A stretch of 64,000 nucleotides of DNA from Mycobacterium marinum (GTDB lineage: Bacteria; Actinomycetota; Actinomycetes; Mycobacteriales; Mycobacteriaceae). Below the pieces are notes generated by a model. The model was not told the DNA's origin and did no database searches. It saw only the letters and a program-made list of their open reading frames with translations. Made by a program: the position numbers and the translations under genes. Positions 1-8,982 of the stretch are shown piece by piece (position 1 is the first letter of the stretch; the number at the start of each line of letters is the position of its first letter). The stretch is from positions 3,410,001 to 3,474,000 of the forward strand of contig NZ_CP024190.1 in assembly GCF_003391395.1 (NCBI RefSeq). The letters are read 5' to 3'.

Positions 1-3000
1 GGTGGGGCGCCGATCATCGAGGTGTCCGGACGGACCTACCCGGTCGCGATTCGGTACCGGCCGTTGGAGGTTCCCGTTTCGACGGGGTCCCCGGAAGACT
101 CCCGCGACCCGGACGACCCGGACCACGAAATCGTCCGCACCGAGACCCGCGACGAGGTGGAGGCGATCGTCGACGCGGTCCACGAACTGCAAAACGAAGC
201 CCCCGGAGACGTCCTGGTTTTCCTGTCCGGGGAGCGTGAGATCCGCGATACGGCCGAGGCACTCAGCGGCCTCGAACACACCGAGGTGCTTCCGCTGTAT
301 GCCCGGCTGCCGACCGCCGAGCAGCAGAAGGTGTTCGCGCCGCACACCGGGCGCCGCGTCGTGCTGGCAACCAACGTGGCCGAAACATCGCTGACCGTGC
401 CGGGCATCCGCTACGTCGTCGACCCGGGCAATGCTCGCATCTCGCGCTACAGCCGCCGCCTCAAGGTGCAGCGGCTACCGATCGAACCGATCTCCCAGGC
501 GTCCGCCGCGCAGCGGGCCGGCCGATGTGGTCGGGTTGCCCCCGGCATCTGCATCCGCCTCTACTCCGAGGACGACTTCGCCGCCCGACCGCAATACACC
601 GACCCGGAGATACTGCGGACCAACCTGGCCGCGGTGATCCTGCAGATGGCGGCGCTGCAGCTGGGCGAGATCGAGAACTTCGGATTTCTCGACCCGCCGG
701 ATCGGCGCAGCGTTCGCGACGGCGTACAGCTGTTGCAGGAACTCGGCGCCTTCGACCCAACCGGCGCGATCACCGATCTCGGCCTTCGCTTGGCGAGGCT
801 GCCGGTTGACCCCAGGCTGGGCCGGATGATTCTGCAGGCCGGGATGGAGGGGTGTCTGCGTGAGGTCCTGGTCCTTGCCGCGGCGCTGACGATCCCTGAT
901 CCGCGGGAAAGACCAACCGACCGCGAAGAGGCAGCCCGCCAGAAGCATGCCCGATTCGCCGACGAGGACTCGGACTTCATGTCCTACCTCAACCTCTGGA
1001 GGTACCTCGGCGAGCAGCGAAGGGCTCTGTCACGCAGCGCTTTCCGGCGGATGTGCCGCACCGAGTTCCTGCACTACCTGCGCATCCGGGAGTGGCAGGA
1101 CTTGGTCGGACAGCTGCGCAGCATCTGTCGCGACCTCGGCCTAGCCGAGTCAGGACCGCAATCGGATGATCCGGCCGAGCCCGCCCGGGTGCACGCGGCG
1201 CTGCTGGCCGGGCTGCTCTCGCATGTTGGGATGCGCCGTGAAGACGGCCGGGAGTATCTGGGTGCGCGCAACTCGAGGTTCGTTCTGGCGCCCGGATCGG
1301 TGCTCACCAAGCGACCGCCACGCTGGGTCGTGGTGGCCGAGCTGGTCGAGACCAGTCGCCTCTACGGGCGCATCGCCGCCCGCATCCAGCCGGAAGTGGT
1401 CGAGCGAGTTGCGGGGGAGTTGGCCCAACGCGGCTACAGCGAACCGCACTGGGACGCCAAGCGCGGCGAGGTGATGGCCTACGAACGGGTGACGCTGTAC
1501 GGTTTGCCGCTGGCCGCGCGCCGACGCGTGGGGTACTCGCGGGTCGAGCCCACGGTGGCACGGCAGCTGTTCATCCGCCATGCGCTCGTGGAGGGCGACT
1601 GGCAGACTCGTCATCACTTCTTTGCCGACAACGCGCGGTTGCGAACGCAACTCGAAGAACTGGAGGAGCGGGCCCGCCGACGCGACCTGCTGGTCGATGA
1701 CGATGACGTCTATGAGCTCTACGACGCCCGCATCCCCGCCGAGGTCGTCTCCGCACGGCACTTCGACACGTGGTGGAAAAAGCAGCGCCACCAGACGCCG
1801 GATCTACTCACCTTTACCCGAAATGAGCTGCTGCGCAGCGATGATCCTGCCGACACCGATCGGCCGGACGCCTGGCAGACCGACGACGCGGCACTGCCCC
1901 TGACCTACCGGTTCGAGCCCGGCGCCGCCGATGACGGCGTCACGGTGCACGTGCCGGTCGACGTGCTTGCCCGCTTGGGGGACGACCAGTTCGCCTGGCA
2001 GGTGCCGGCGTTTCGCGAAGAACTGGTCACCGAGCTCATCCGCTCACTCCCGAAAGACTTGCGCCGCAACTTCGTTCCGGCCCCCGATGCCGCCCGGGCG
2101 GTGCTGGCCGGGATCGACCCGGCCAAAGAGCCGCTACTGCAGGCATTGCAGCGCGAACTACGCCGTCGCAGCGGCGTTTTGGTACCCATCGATGCCTTCG
2201 ACCTGACCAAGCTGCCACCGCACCTGCGGGTGAATTTCGCCGTGGAATCCGCCGATGGCACCGAGGTCGCCCGCGGCAAGGACCTCAAGGCGCTGCAAGC
2301 CGAGCTGGCGGCCCCCGCCCAGCGGGCGGTCGCCGACGCGGTTGCCGGCGATCTGGAACGAAAAGGGTTGCGCGCCTGGCCCGATGGCGTGGACGAACTG
2401 GCGCGCGTCGTCGAGCGCAGCGTCGGCGGGCGGGCCGTGCGAGGGTTCCCGGGGTTCGTCGATCAAGGCTCGCACGTGGACCTGCGAGTGTTCGCGACGG
2501 CGGCCGAACGTGACCATGCGATGGCACCCGGCACCCGGCGACTGGTGCGGCTCGGTGTGGCCGCACCGCTGAAAGCCGTCGAACGCCAGCTGGACCCACG
2601 CACCCGCCTGCTGCTCGGGACCAACCCGGATGGTTCGCTGACCGCGCTGCTCGCCGACTGCGCCGACGCGGCGACCGACGCACTGACACCGGGGCTGGTA
2701 TGGACGCGGGCCGAGTTCGCCGCCTTGTGCGCCAACGTGGCGAAAGCGCTGGTCCCGATGACCATCGACATCGTGGGGCGCGTCGCGAAGGTACTCGCCG
2801 CCGCGCAGGAGGTGCAGCTCGCCTTGCCCGCGAAGCCACCGTCGGCGCAGACCGACGCGATCGCCGATATCCGCGCCCAGCTGGACCGGTTGGTTCCACC
2901 GGGCTTCGTGGCCGCAACCGGGCGGGCACATCTCGGCGACCTCGCCCGCTACCTGATCGCGATCCGTCGACGCCTTGACCGGTTGCCGCATGCCGTTGCG

Positions 3001-3234
3001 GCCGACCGGGACCGGATGGAGCGGGTACAGGCCGTTGTGGAGGCCTACGACGAACTTGTGCACACGCTGCCGCTGGCACGGGCCAGCGCCGCCGACGTCC
3101 GCGACATCGGCCGCCAAATCGAGGAGTTGCGGGTGAGCCTGTGGGCCCAGCAGCTCGGCACCCCGCGTCCGGTCAGTGAACAGCGGATCTACCGGGCGAT
3201 TGACGCCGTGCACCACAGCGACACGGAGCGCTGA
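1..3234 (+). CDS. hrpA: ATP-dependent RNA helicase HrpA, 3' part (5' end outside window)
   Basis: The frame is open from base 1, so the start and the N-terminal DEAH domain with Walker A lie outside the window. What remains is the C-terminal half of a DEAH/RHA helicase: motif V (ATNVAETSLTVPG), motif VI (QRAGRCGR), then the helicase-associated HA2 region, an OB-fold region and a long C-terminal extension of the kind found in bacterial HrpA. About 1,077 residues are visible, in keeping with the roughly 1,300 residues of the family. HrpA-type helicases act on RNA and on stalled ribosomes; that role comes from the family, not from this sequence. The gene ends 118 bp before a PE_PGRS gene on the same strand. 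I could not recall an M. tuberculosis H37Rv counterpart. Confidence 0.93.
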   Translation, partial: GGAPIIEVSGRTYPVAIRYRPLEVPVSTGSPEDSRDPDDPDHEIVRTETRDEVEAIVDAVHELQNEAPGDVLVFLSGEREIRDTAEALSGLEHTEVLPLYARLPTAEQQKVFAPHTGRRVVLATNVAETSLTVPGIRYVVDPGNARISRYSRRLKVQRLPIEPISQASAAQRAGRCGRVAPGICIRLYSEDDFAARPQYTDPEILRTNLAAVILQMAALQLGEIENFGFLDPPDRRSVRDGVQLLQELGAFDPTGAITDLGLRLARLPVDPRLGRMILQAGMEGCLREVLVLAAALTIPDPRERPTDREEAARQKHARFADEDSDFMSYLNLWRYLGEQRRALSRSAFRRMCRTEFLHYLRIREWQDLVGQLRSICRDLGLAESGPQSDDPAEPARVHAALLAGLLSHVGMRREDGREYLGARNSRFVLAPGSVLTKRPPRWVVVAELVETSRLYGRIAARIQPEVVERVAGELAQRGYSEPHWDAKRGEVMAYERVTLYGLPLAARRRVGYSRVEPTVARQLFIRHALVEGDWQTRHHFFADNARLRTQLEELEERARRRDLLVDDDDVYELYDARIPAEVVSARHFDTWWKKQRHQTPDLLTFTRNELLRSDDPADTDRPDAWQTDDAALPLTYRFEPGAADDGVTVHVPVDVLARLGDDQFAWQVPAFREELVTELIRSLPKDLRRNFVPAPDAARAVLAGIDPAKEPLLQALQRELRRRSGVLVPIDAFDLTKLPPHLRVNFAVESADGTEVARGKDLKALQAELAAPAQRAVADAVAGDLERKGLRAWPDGVDELARVVERSVGGRAVRGFPGFVDQGSHVDLRVFATAAERDHAMAPGTRRLVRLGVAAPLKAVERQLDPRTRLLLGTNPDGSLTALLADCADAATDALTPGLVWTRAEFAALCANVAKALVPMTIDIVGRVAKVLAAAQEVQLALPAKPPSAQTDAIADIRAQLDRLVPPGFVAATGRAHLGDLARYLIAIRRRLDRLPHAVAADRDRMERVQAVVEAYDELVHTLPLARASAADVRDIGRQIEELRVSLWAQQLGTPRPVSEQRIYRAIDAVHHSDTER

Positions 3235-3303
3235 GTTCGCGCCGGAATCCGAAGCGAAAGTGGCCCGCATCACAATAGGCTGTTGCTGACCCGAGCTCGT
3301 CGA

Positions 3304-3330
3304 AACCAGCCGGGAACCCCCCGGCTGGTT
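3304..3330 (+). promoter_or_regulatory. Perfect 11-bp stem-loop between hrpA and the PE_PGRS gene
   Basis: AACCAGCCGGG at 3304-3314 and its exact reverse complement at 3320-3330 enclose a 5-nt loop. No T-run follows. The hairpin ends 11 nt before the GGAGG ribosome binding site (3342-3346) of the PE_PGRS gene. It could be a mycobacterial-type terminator for hrpA or a 5'-leader structure controlling the PE_PGRS mRNA. The sequence does not decide between them. Confidence 0.6.
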
Positions 3331-3352
3331 GTGAGCCTTCTGGAGGTTCGAC

Positions 3353-5944
3353 ATGACCGCGCTGACGGCGGTTCCGGAAATCGTGGTACAGGCGGCCACC
3401 GAGCTAACGAACATAGGTTCTTCGGTCAACACCGCCAACGCCATGGCGACGACGCAGACCACAACCATCGTCGCCGCGGCCCAAGACGAAGTATCAGCGG
3501 CGATCGCGGCGCTGTTTTCTGTTCACGGTCAGACCTATCAGCAGTTGAGCGCGCAGGCGATAACTTTTCACGAGCAGTTTGTGCGGACGCTGAGCAGCGC
3601 CGGAGGCGCCTACGCAGCTGCGGAGGCCGCCAACACCGGACCGCTTCAGCAGCTGTTGGAGGCGATCAATTCGCCGGTACAAGCGTTGACCGGGCGGCCG
3701 CTGATCGGCAATGGCGCCAACGGTGCGCCGGGCACCGGCGCCAACGGTGGCGATGGCGGCTGGCTGCTCGGCGATGGCGGCGCCGGCGGGTCGGGCGCCA
3801 CCGGCCAAGTGGGAGGTAACGGCGGGGCGGCCGGGCTGCTGGGATCGGGAGGTGCGGGCGGGGCCGGGGGCGGCTCCACGGTCGGTAACGGTGGTGCCGG
3901 AGGGGTTGGGGGGGCCGGGGGCTGGTTGTCGGGTAGTGGCGGAGTCGGCGGGGCAGGTGGGGCGACCAGCGACGTTGGCGCGGTCGGCGGGGCCGGCGGC
4001 GATGGCGGGGCCGGGGGTCTGCTGGGTGCCGGCGGAACCGGCGGGGCAGGCGGAGCGGGCCGTCTCGGGAGTGGCGCGACCGGCGGGGCCGGAGGAGCCG
4101 GGGGAGCCGGGGGGCCGTGGGCCGGACTGGTCGGTGCGGGCGGAGGCGATGGCGGCATCGGCGGGATGGGACAAGACAATGGCGGAGCCGGCGGGACGGG
4201 TGGCAGCGCTGGGGTGCTCGGTGGCCCAGGCGGGGCCGGCGGCACCGGCGGATACGGCGGTGTGACAGGCGGCAGCGGTGGTTCCGGCGGTGACGCCGGC
4301 GGGATGTTCGGCGTGCGGGGGCTATTCGGCACCGGTGGGGCGGGCGGGACCGGAGGATTCGGCAGTACATCCGGGGCGGCCGGGGGGACCGGCGGTGACG
4401 GCGGGTTGTTCTTCTCCAGCGGCGGGGCCGGCGGGGAAGGCGGTGCCGGCGCGACCGCCGGCCCGGGTGGGGGCGGCGGGGCCGGCGGATTGCTGTTCTC
4501 CGACGGCGGCGTCGGCGGAGTCGGCGGCTCCAGCACCGGCGGTGTTGGGGGCCAGGGGGGAACGGGAGGCCGGGCGGGCCTGCTGATCGGCAACGCAGGC
4601 GCCGGTGGCGCGGGTGGCGAAGGTACGGCGGCTGGAGGCGACGGCGGTAACGGCGGCAACGGAGTGCTGATCGGTAACGGTGGCAACGCCGGTACCGGCG
4701 GAGCGGGTCCGAGCAACGGTGGCAATGGTGTCGGCGGTACCGGTGGTGTGCTGCTGGGGGCCGACGGATTCAACGCCCCGGCGAGCAGCTCACCGCTGCA
4801 CAGTTTGCAGCAACAAGCGCTGACCGCGGTCAATGCCCCCATTCAGGCGGCCACCGGGCGCCCGCTGATCGGCAATGGAGCCCCGGGGGCTACCGGCAGC
4901 GGCGCGAGTGGGTCGCCCGGGGGTTGGTTGCTTGGTGACGGCGGGGCCGGCGGCTCCGGAGCTGCCGGCTCGGGTATCGCCGGTGGTGACGGCGGGGCAG
5001 CCGGGCTCATCGGTACCGGCGGCACCGGCGGCGCCGGCGCTGGCTCGGCCTCCGATGACGGCGGCGGCGGCGGCTCCGGTGGGGCGGGCGGGTGGCTATC
5101 CGGTACCGGCGGGGTCGGCGGGGTCGGCGGATTCTCACTGACCGGCGGTACCGGCGGGAGCGGCGGGGCCGGCGGGGCCGGCGGGCTGTTGGGTGCGGCC
5201 GGGCTGGGCGGTGCCGGCGGGGCTGGCGTCAACGGAGACGGTGGTGGCGGCGGGAGCGGCGGGGCCGGCGGCCTACTGGGTGGGCTGGTCGGCGCCGGTG
5301 GCGGCGACGGCGGGACCGGGGGAGCCAGCGAGTCGGCAAACGGCGGGGCCGGCGGGGCTGGCGGCCATGCCGGAGCGTTCGGCGGGCCCGGCGGTGCGGG
5401 CGGGAGCGGCGGATTTGGCGATGCGACTGGGGGGATTGGTGGCACCGGCGGCAATGCCGGGATGCTGTTCGGCAGCGGCGGGGCCGGCGGTGACGGTGGA
5501 TTTGGCCTGGGTGTCGTGGGTGGGCACGGCGGGGACGGCGGCAACGCCGGCCTGTTGTTCTCCAGTGCGGGATCTGGAGGATTTGGCGGTTCCAGCACGA
5601 AAACCGCTGGTGACGGCGGGATGGGCGGGGCAGCCGGGTGGCTGGGCTTCGGTGGGGCCGGTGGAGCCGGCGGGTTCGGTGGCGTGGTCGGTGCAGGCGA
5701 CGGGGGCTCGGGCGGCAACGGCGGTGCCGGCGGTCAATTGTTGGGAATCGGCGGGGCCGGAGGGGCCGGCGGACAGTCGCTATCGAGCGGCGTTGGAGGC
5801 GACGGCGGCACTGGCGGCAACGCCGTGCTGATCGGCAACGGCGGCAACGGCGGCAACCGCGGCAACGTTGGAACCGGCACCCCCGGCGCCGGTGGGTCAG
5901 GTGGGGTCCTGCTAGGCGACGAAGGGCTCAACGGCTCGCCCTAG
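3353..5944 (+). CDS. PE_PGRS family protein with duplicated PGRS domain
   Basis: Starts at ATG 3353, 6 nt after a GGAGG. Residues 1-95 form a PE domain (MTALTAVPEIV..., ending EQFVRTLSSAGGAYAAAEAANT), a helical hairpin that directs type VII (ESX) secretion. A linker with the TGRPLIGNG motif leads into GGAGG/GNGG-type glycine-rich repeats. The linker motif recurs near residue 500 and a second complete PGRS stretch follows with the same order of landmarks (GGWLSG, GGLLGA, GLVGAGGGDGG, GGPGGAGG, GGVLLG), so the protein is PE-linker-PGRS-linker-PGRS. Length is 863 residues. PE_PGRS proteins are exported or cell-surface proteins of slow-growing mycobacteria; no specific role can be read for this one. 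Confidence 0.93.
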   Translation: MTALTAVPEIVVQAATELTNIGSSVNTANAMATTQTTTIVAAAQDEVSAAIAALFSVHGQTYQQLSAQAITFHEQFVRTLSSAGGAYAAAEAANTGPLQQLLEAINSPVQALTGRPLIGNGANGAPGTGANGGDGGWLLGDGGAGGSGATGQVGGNGGAAGLLGSGGAGGAGGGSTVGNGGAGGVGGAGGWLSGSGGVGGAGGATSDVGAVGGAGGDGGAGGLLGAGGTGGAGGAGRLGSGATGGAGGAGGAGGPWAGLVGAGGGDGGIGGMGQDNGGAGGTGGSAGVLGGPGGAGGTGGYGGVTGGSGGSGGDAGGMFGVRGLFGTGGAGGTGGFGSTSGAAGGTGGDGGLFFSSGGAGGEGGAGATAGPGGGGGAGGLLFSDGGVGGVGGSSTGGVGGQGGTGGRAGLLIGNAGAGGAGGEGTAAGGDGGNGGNGVLIGNGGNAGTGGAGPSNGGNGVGGTGGVLLGADGFNAPASSSPLHSLQQQALTAVNAPIQAATGRPLIGNGAPGATGSGASGSPGGWLLGDGGAGGSGAAGSGIAGGDGGAAGLIGTGGTGGAGAGSASDDGGGGGSGGAGGWLSGTGGVGGVGGFSLTGGTGGSGGAGGAGGLLGAAGLGGAGGAGVNGDGGGGGSGGAGGLLGGLVGAGGGDGGTGGASESANGGAGGAGGHAGAFGGPGGAGGSGGFGDATGGIGGTGGNAGMLFGSGGAGGDGGFGLGVVGGHGGDGGNAGLLFSSAGSGGFGGSSTKTAGDGGMGGAAGWLGFGGAGGAGGFGGVVGAGDGGSGGNGGAGGQLLGIGGAGGAGGQSLSSGVGGDGGTGGNAVLIGNGGNGGNRGNVGTGTPGAGGSGGVLLGDEGLNGSP
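3630..5941 (+). repeat. Tandem internal duplication of linker plus PGRS domain
   Basis: Unit 1 runs from about 3630 to 4790 and unit 2 from about 4790 to 5941. Both begin with a hydrophobic linker ending TGRPLIGNGA and finish with GGVLLG followed by a short acidic/Asn tail (ADGFNAP or DEGLNGSP). The shared landmarks are offset by about 1,160 bp. The DNA has diverged clearly, so the duplication is old or is a fusion of two related genes with loss of the second PE domain. Confidence 0.75.
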
Positions 5945-5985
5945 TCGAGGCAACCAAACGACTGGGACCGCCAACTCAGGTCGCA

Positions 5986-5999
5986 CGGCCCGCGGGCCG
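5986..5999. terminator. GC palindrome between convergent genes
   Basis: CGGCCCGCGGGCCG is a perfect 14-nt palindrome lying between the stop of the PE_PGRS gene (5944) and the stop of the convergent isomerase gene (6004). There is no T-tract. Position and symmetry suggest a bidirectional terminator, but this is weak evidence. Confidence 0.3.
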
Positions 6000-6003
6000 C
6001 GAA

Positions 6004-6561
6004 TCAGTTCGAGGCGCTGAGGACCTTGATCGCGAAGACCAGTGTGTCGCCCGGACGGATGCCAGCGCTGGGCTGGCCGTCGGGGTAACCATCGGCGGAG
6101 GTCATTGCGACGGCAACCGTGGAGCCGACTTTTTGTCCCGCGATGGCCTTTTGGAAGCCCGGCACCACCCCATTGAGCGGGAAGACGACCGGGGCACCCC
6201 GTTCGTAGCTGCTGTCGAAGACCGACCCGTCGCGCCCATTGACGCCCATGTAGCAGACGGAAACCCTCGCCGTACCCGGGACCACGGGGCCGTCGCCGGC
6301 TTGCAGCGTATGCACCTGGGTTTGATTCACGCTGAACGGGGTCGACACCTTCACGACTGGAGCCGCCGTCTCGGTGGATCCGGTGACGGCAACGCTGCCG
6401 GTGGCCCCGTTGAGCGTCCACTCCGGCGTCGCGCCACTGGACGGCGCCGCGGTTGGACACGAAGCGGCGGCGGTTGCCGTTCCCGATGCGGCGAGCGGAA
6501 CGCCGATTGCCGCGACGCAGGCGGCAAGTACAGCGGAGGAATAAACCCGGAAGGACTTCAC
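6004..6561 (-). CDS. Exported FKBP-type peptidyl-prolyl cis-trans isomerase
   Basis: The C-terminal ~110 residues are an FKBP domain: VCYMGVNGRDGSVFDSS, the FPLNGVVPGFQKAIAGQKVGS core strand-helix, and a closing GDTLVFAIKVL strand. FKBPs catalyse Xaa-Pro isomerisation in folding. A signal peptide precedes it (VKSFRVYSS then a hydrophobic stretch, probable cleavage after TATA), giving 185 residues from GTG 6561. A LAAC sequence inside the hydrophobic stretch could act as a lipobox, which would make it a lipoprotein. The alternative start at 6612 adds 17 residues with no clear benefit. It is convergent with the PE_PGRS gene. The likely site of action is the cell envelope or outside the cell. 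Confidence 0.85.
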   Translation of the reverse strand: MKSFRVYSSAVLAACVAAIGVPLAASGTATAAASCPTAAPSSGATPEWTLNGATGSVAVTGSTETAAPVVKVSTPFSVNQTQVHTLQAGDGPVVPGTARVSVCYMGVNGRDGSVFDSSYERGAPVVFPLNGVVPGFQKAIAGQKVGSTVAVAMTSADGYPDGQPSAGIRPGDTLVFAIKVLSASN

Positions 6562-6672
6562 GGCGCTCAGGCTACAGCCACTGGTCACCGCCCCAATTGG
6601 TAGCCCTGCCATAGCCGACCAGGCGAAGCGGCGGCGCCACGCGGCGCATTGAGCTGTGCCCTTTGGAACCGC

Positions 6673-6987
6673 TCAGAAATGGCTGGGATTAGCGGGGTTC
6701 ATCGGGCTCATCGGATTTGCCGGGTTCATCGGATTTGCCGGATTTGCCGGGTTCATCGGGTTTACCGGATCCATCGGGCTCGCGGGGTTGAGAGGACTGT
6801 TCGGCCCATACGGGCCGAGGTTGCATAGGGCATCCGCATTCGCCATGCAATCCGCAGGGTCAAACGGGTTGACCGGGTCCGCGCTGGCGGGGGCGGCAGC
6901 AATGAGGGCAGATGCGGCGCAAAAAGCGCCTATTTCCAATACTTTTCCAAAGCCACGGCGGGCACCAGAAAACGTCGTCAACCTCAT
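6673..6987 (-). CDS. Small exported Asn-Pro repeat protein
   Basis: Starts at ATG 6987 (MRLTTFSGARR), 9 nt after AAGGA; a longer in-frame start at 7062 has no such support. The 104-residue product has a signal peptide ending APASA, then a mature part of about 65 residues. The last ~45 residues are a low-complexity tract of NP(M/A/L/S) units such as NPMNPANP, ending NPSHF. One Cys pair (DCMANADALC) precedes the repeat. I recognise no catalytic domain. It may be a small secreted or surface protein; its function is unknown. The repeat gives a run of near-identical GGGTTCATCGG units in the DNA. Confidence 0.7.
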   Translation of the reverse strand: MRLTTFSGARRGFGKVLEIGAFCAASALIAAAPASADPVNPFDPADCMANADALCNLGPYGPNSPLNPASPMDPVNPMNPANPANPMNPANPMSPMNPANPSHF

Positions 6988-7153
6988 CGAAATAATCCTT
7001 CTTTCTCTAGCGCCATCAATGGTACCGAGGAAAACGATGCATATCGCACGGCGATCTTCCATGCCGTAAGTCCCGCCGGCGCCTGACCGACCCGAGACCC
7101 GGGGACCGGTCCGGTGTCACCGGTAGGGAACCCGTTTCACTAGCCTCTGGGGC

Positions 7154-8125
7154 ATGAAGGCCATGGCGCAGCGAACGTGGAATCCGGCAGAACCGCTAGA
7201 ACTCATCGAGCTACCCACGCCCGAACCGAAAGCCGGCGAAGTCCGGGTACAGGTCCAGGCGATCGGGGTCAACCCGGTCGACTGGAAAATGCGCAGCTCG
7301 GGCCCCCTGCGGCTGGCGGCACGCCTGATCGGACCAAAGCCACCGGTGGTGGTGGGGGTGGACTTCGCCGGAGTGGTCGAGGCGGTCGGTCCGGGCGTGA
7401 CGCGCGCCGCCCCGGGAGACCGGGTGGTGGGCGGCACCAACTTCTCGCGTGGTCAGCGCGGCTCTTACGCCGACACCGTACTGGTGCGCGAGGACCAGCT
7501 CTGCCGCGTCCCGGACACGGTGGACATCGCAGTGGCGGCCGCCTTGCCCGTGGGCGGTGTCACCGCCTGGATGGCGGTCGTGGAGCTGGGCCGCATCCGG
7601 CAAGTGCCACCCGCCGACCGGCGGGTGCTGGTGCTGGGTGCCTCCGGGGGCGTGGGCCAGCTGGCCGTGCAGATCGCCAAGCTGCAGGAGGCCTTCGTGG
7701 TCGGCGTGTGCTCGACAAAGAACGTCGAGATGGTCAAGGACCTAGGGGCCGACCTCGTTCTGGACTACAACCAGGGCGACGCACTGGCGCAGGCCAAGCC
7801 GCATGCCCCATTTCACGTCGTGATCGACTGCGTGGGCAGCTACTCCGGCGCCGGGTGTCGGGCTCTGCTGTCTTCGCGCGGTCGCCACATCATGGTGGCC
7901 GGCGACGAGCCCAGCTCCGCCGTGCAAGTGGTGGTGCCCCCGTTCAAATCCAAGGCAATCCTGGGCAGACCCAACGGCGCGCGGCTGGAACCGCTGGTGG
8001 ATGCTGTGGCCGCCGGCAAGCTGCGGGTGAGCATCGCCCAGAAGCTCCCACTCACCAGCGCCGAGGAGGCCCACCGGCTCAGCCAGACCAGCCGCATGAC
8101 CGGGAAACTGATCCTCGAGCCCTGA
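7154..8125 (+). CDS. Medium-chain NADPH:quinone reductase / zinc-independent alcohol dehydrogenase-like protein
   Basis: A 323-residue MDR-superfamily oxidoreductase. The N-terminal GroES-like part contains GVNPVDWKMRSSG and VVVGVDFAGVVEAVG. The Rossmann nucleotide-binding motif follows as VLGASGGVGQLAVQIAK. The cysteine and histidine ligands of the structural and catalytic zincs of true alcohol dehydrogenases are absent, which points to the quinone oxidoreductase branch using NADPH. The C-terminal SRMTGKLILEP is typical for the group. It stands alone between divergent or same-strand neighbours, so its substrate cannot be inferred. Confidence 0.88.
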   Translation: MKAMAQRTWNPAEPLELIELPTPEPKAGEVRVQVQAIGVNPVDWKMRSSGPLRLAARLIGPKPPVVVGVDFAGVVEAVGPGVTRAAPGDRVVGGTNFSRGQRGSYADTVLVREDQLCRVPDTVDIAVAAALPVGGVTAWMAVVELGRIRQVPPADRRVLVLGASGGVGQLAVQIAKLQEAFVVGVCSTKNVEMVKDLGADLVLDYNQGDALAQAKPHAPFHVVIDCVGSYSGAGCRALLSSRGRHIMVAGDEPSSAVQVVVPPFKSKAILGRPNGARLEPLVDAVAAGKLRVSIAQKLPLTSAEEAHRLSQTSRMTGKLILEP

Positions 8126-8317
8126 GATCGTCTGCCGGGCACTTTGACTGTGCCGACGGTCAGTTGCGCGACAGTGCGGGGCCAATGCGGGGCACCCCGG
8201 GGCCCGACGAGTGCGGCGACGCCAACATCTCATGACGGTTTCGGTTGCGCAAAGGTACTGCAGCCCACCCGCGACGCAACGGCCAATATCGCTTTGATGT
8301 CTCTAGTGTTGGCTGTC

Positions 8318-8746
8318 ATGGCCAGACTGGACAGCTTCGTGAAGCGCTGGCGTACAGCGCTTCACGTCACCCTGTTGGCGTTGATGGTCGCCATCCCCGG
8401 ACTCGCCATTAGCCCCGAGGCTCACGCAGCCGCGGCCACGGCAACGTTGACGGTGGAACATACGTGGCAGACCGGCTTCATCGCGCGCTTCGCGATCACC
8501 AACGCGAGCCTGGTACCGATGAGCGACTGGCGGCTTGAATTCGACTTGCCGGCGGGAGAATCCATCTCGCACGCGTGGAATAGCACCGTCGCGCAATCCG
8601 GCACGCACTATGTTGTGAGCCCCGCGAACTGGAATCGCGTCATTGCACCTGGCGGTTCAGCTACCGGTGGATTCCGAGGAGTGTTGCTCGGCACGTACTC
8701 GCCACCGACCAATTGCATGCTCAACCGACAATATCGTTGCTCCTAG
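8318..8746 (+). CDS. Exported cellulose/chitin-binding (CBM2-type) protein, Rv1987-like
   Basis: Starts at ATG 8318 (MARLDSFVKRWRTALHV) and gives 142 residues, the length I recall for M. tuberculosis Rv1987. Residues 1-37 are a signal peptide ending near AHA. The mature part is one carbohydrate-binding module of the CBM2 fold: TWQTGFIARFAITN, DWRLEFDLPAGESI, HAWNST, NWNRVIAPGGSATGGF, with exposed tryptophans typical of polysaccharide binding and a C-terminal Cys pair. No catalytic domain is attached, so it is a stand-alone binding protein. In M. tuberculosis the homologue lies beside erm37 and the MbcTA and MazEF6 toxin-antitoxin genes; here different toxin-antitoxin genes follow further downstream. 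Confidence 0.88.
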   Translation: MARLDSFVKRWRTALHVTLLALMVAIPGLAISPEAHAAAATATLTVEHTWQTGFIARFAITNASLVPMSDWRLEFDLPAGESISHAWNSTVAQSGTHYVVSPANWNRVIAPGGSATGGFRGVLLGTYSPPTNCMLNRQYRCS

Positions 8747-8982
8747 GAGCACTCCGAGGTCCAGAAGTCATCAGCCCTCGCGATGCGCCGGTGCAGCATC
8801 GGCGCTGGATGTGCCATGTCCCGCCTGGGCGTCCGACCGAAGCCGCCAAGTTGAGCTCGATGATCGGCTGTGCAGAATTCCGGCAACCTATAGGCTAACT
8901 ACCGCGCGCGATGTCTGGCCATAGCGCGAACGTGACGGAGGGATGTAGCGCAGGTGAGTCAGGCACTCGGCGGAGGCACGCA

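Noticed and set aside
2158..3468. A 436-codon minus-strand open frame opposite hrpA
   Set aside because: It lies on the opposite strand of a clearly conserved helicase domain and has no recognisable product; high GC keeps such frames open.
3646..5718. Long proline-rich open frames on the minus strand opposite the first PE_PGRS gene
   Set aside because: They are the complement of glycine-rich repeats (GGC/GCC become Pro and Ala codons). No start site, domain or non-repeat segment supports them.
6656..7069. A hydrophobic plus-strand frame rich in GFAGFIGF
   Set aside because: It is the reverse strand of the Asn-Pro repeat gene, which has a signal peptide and ribosome site.
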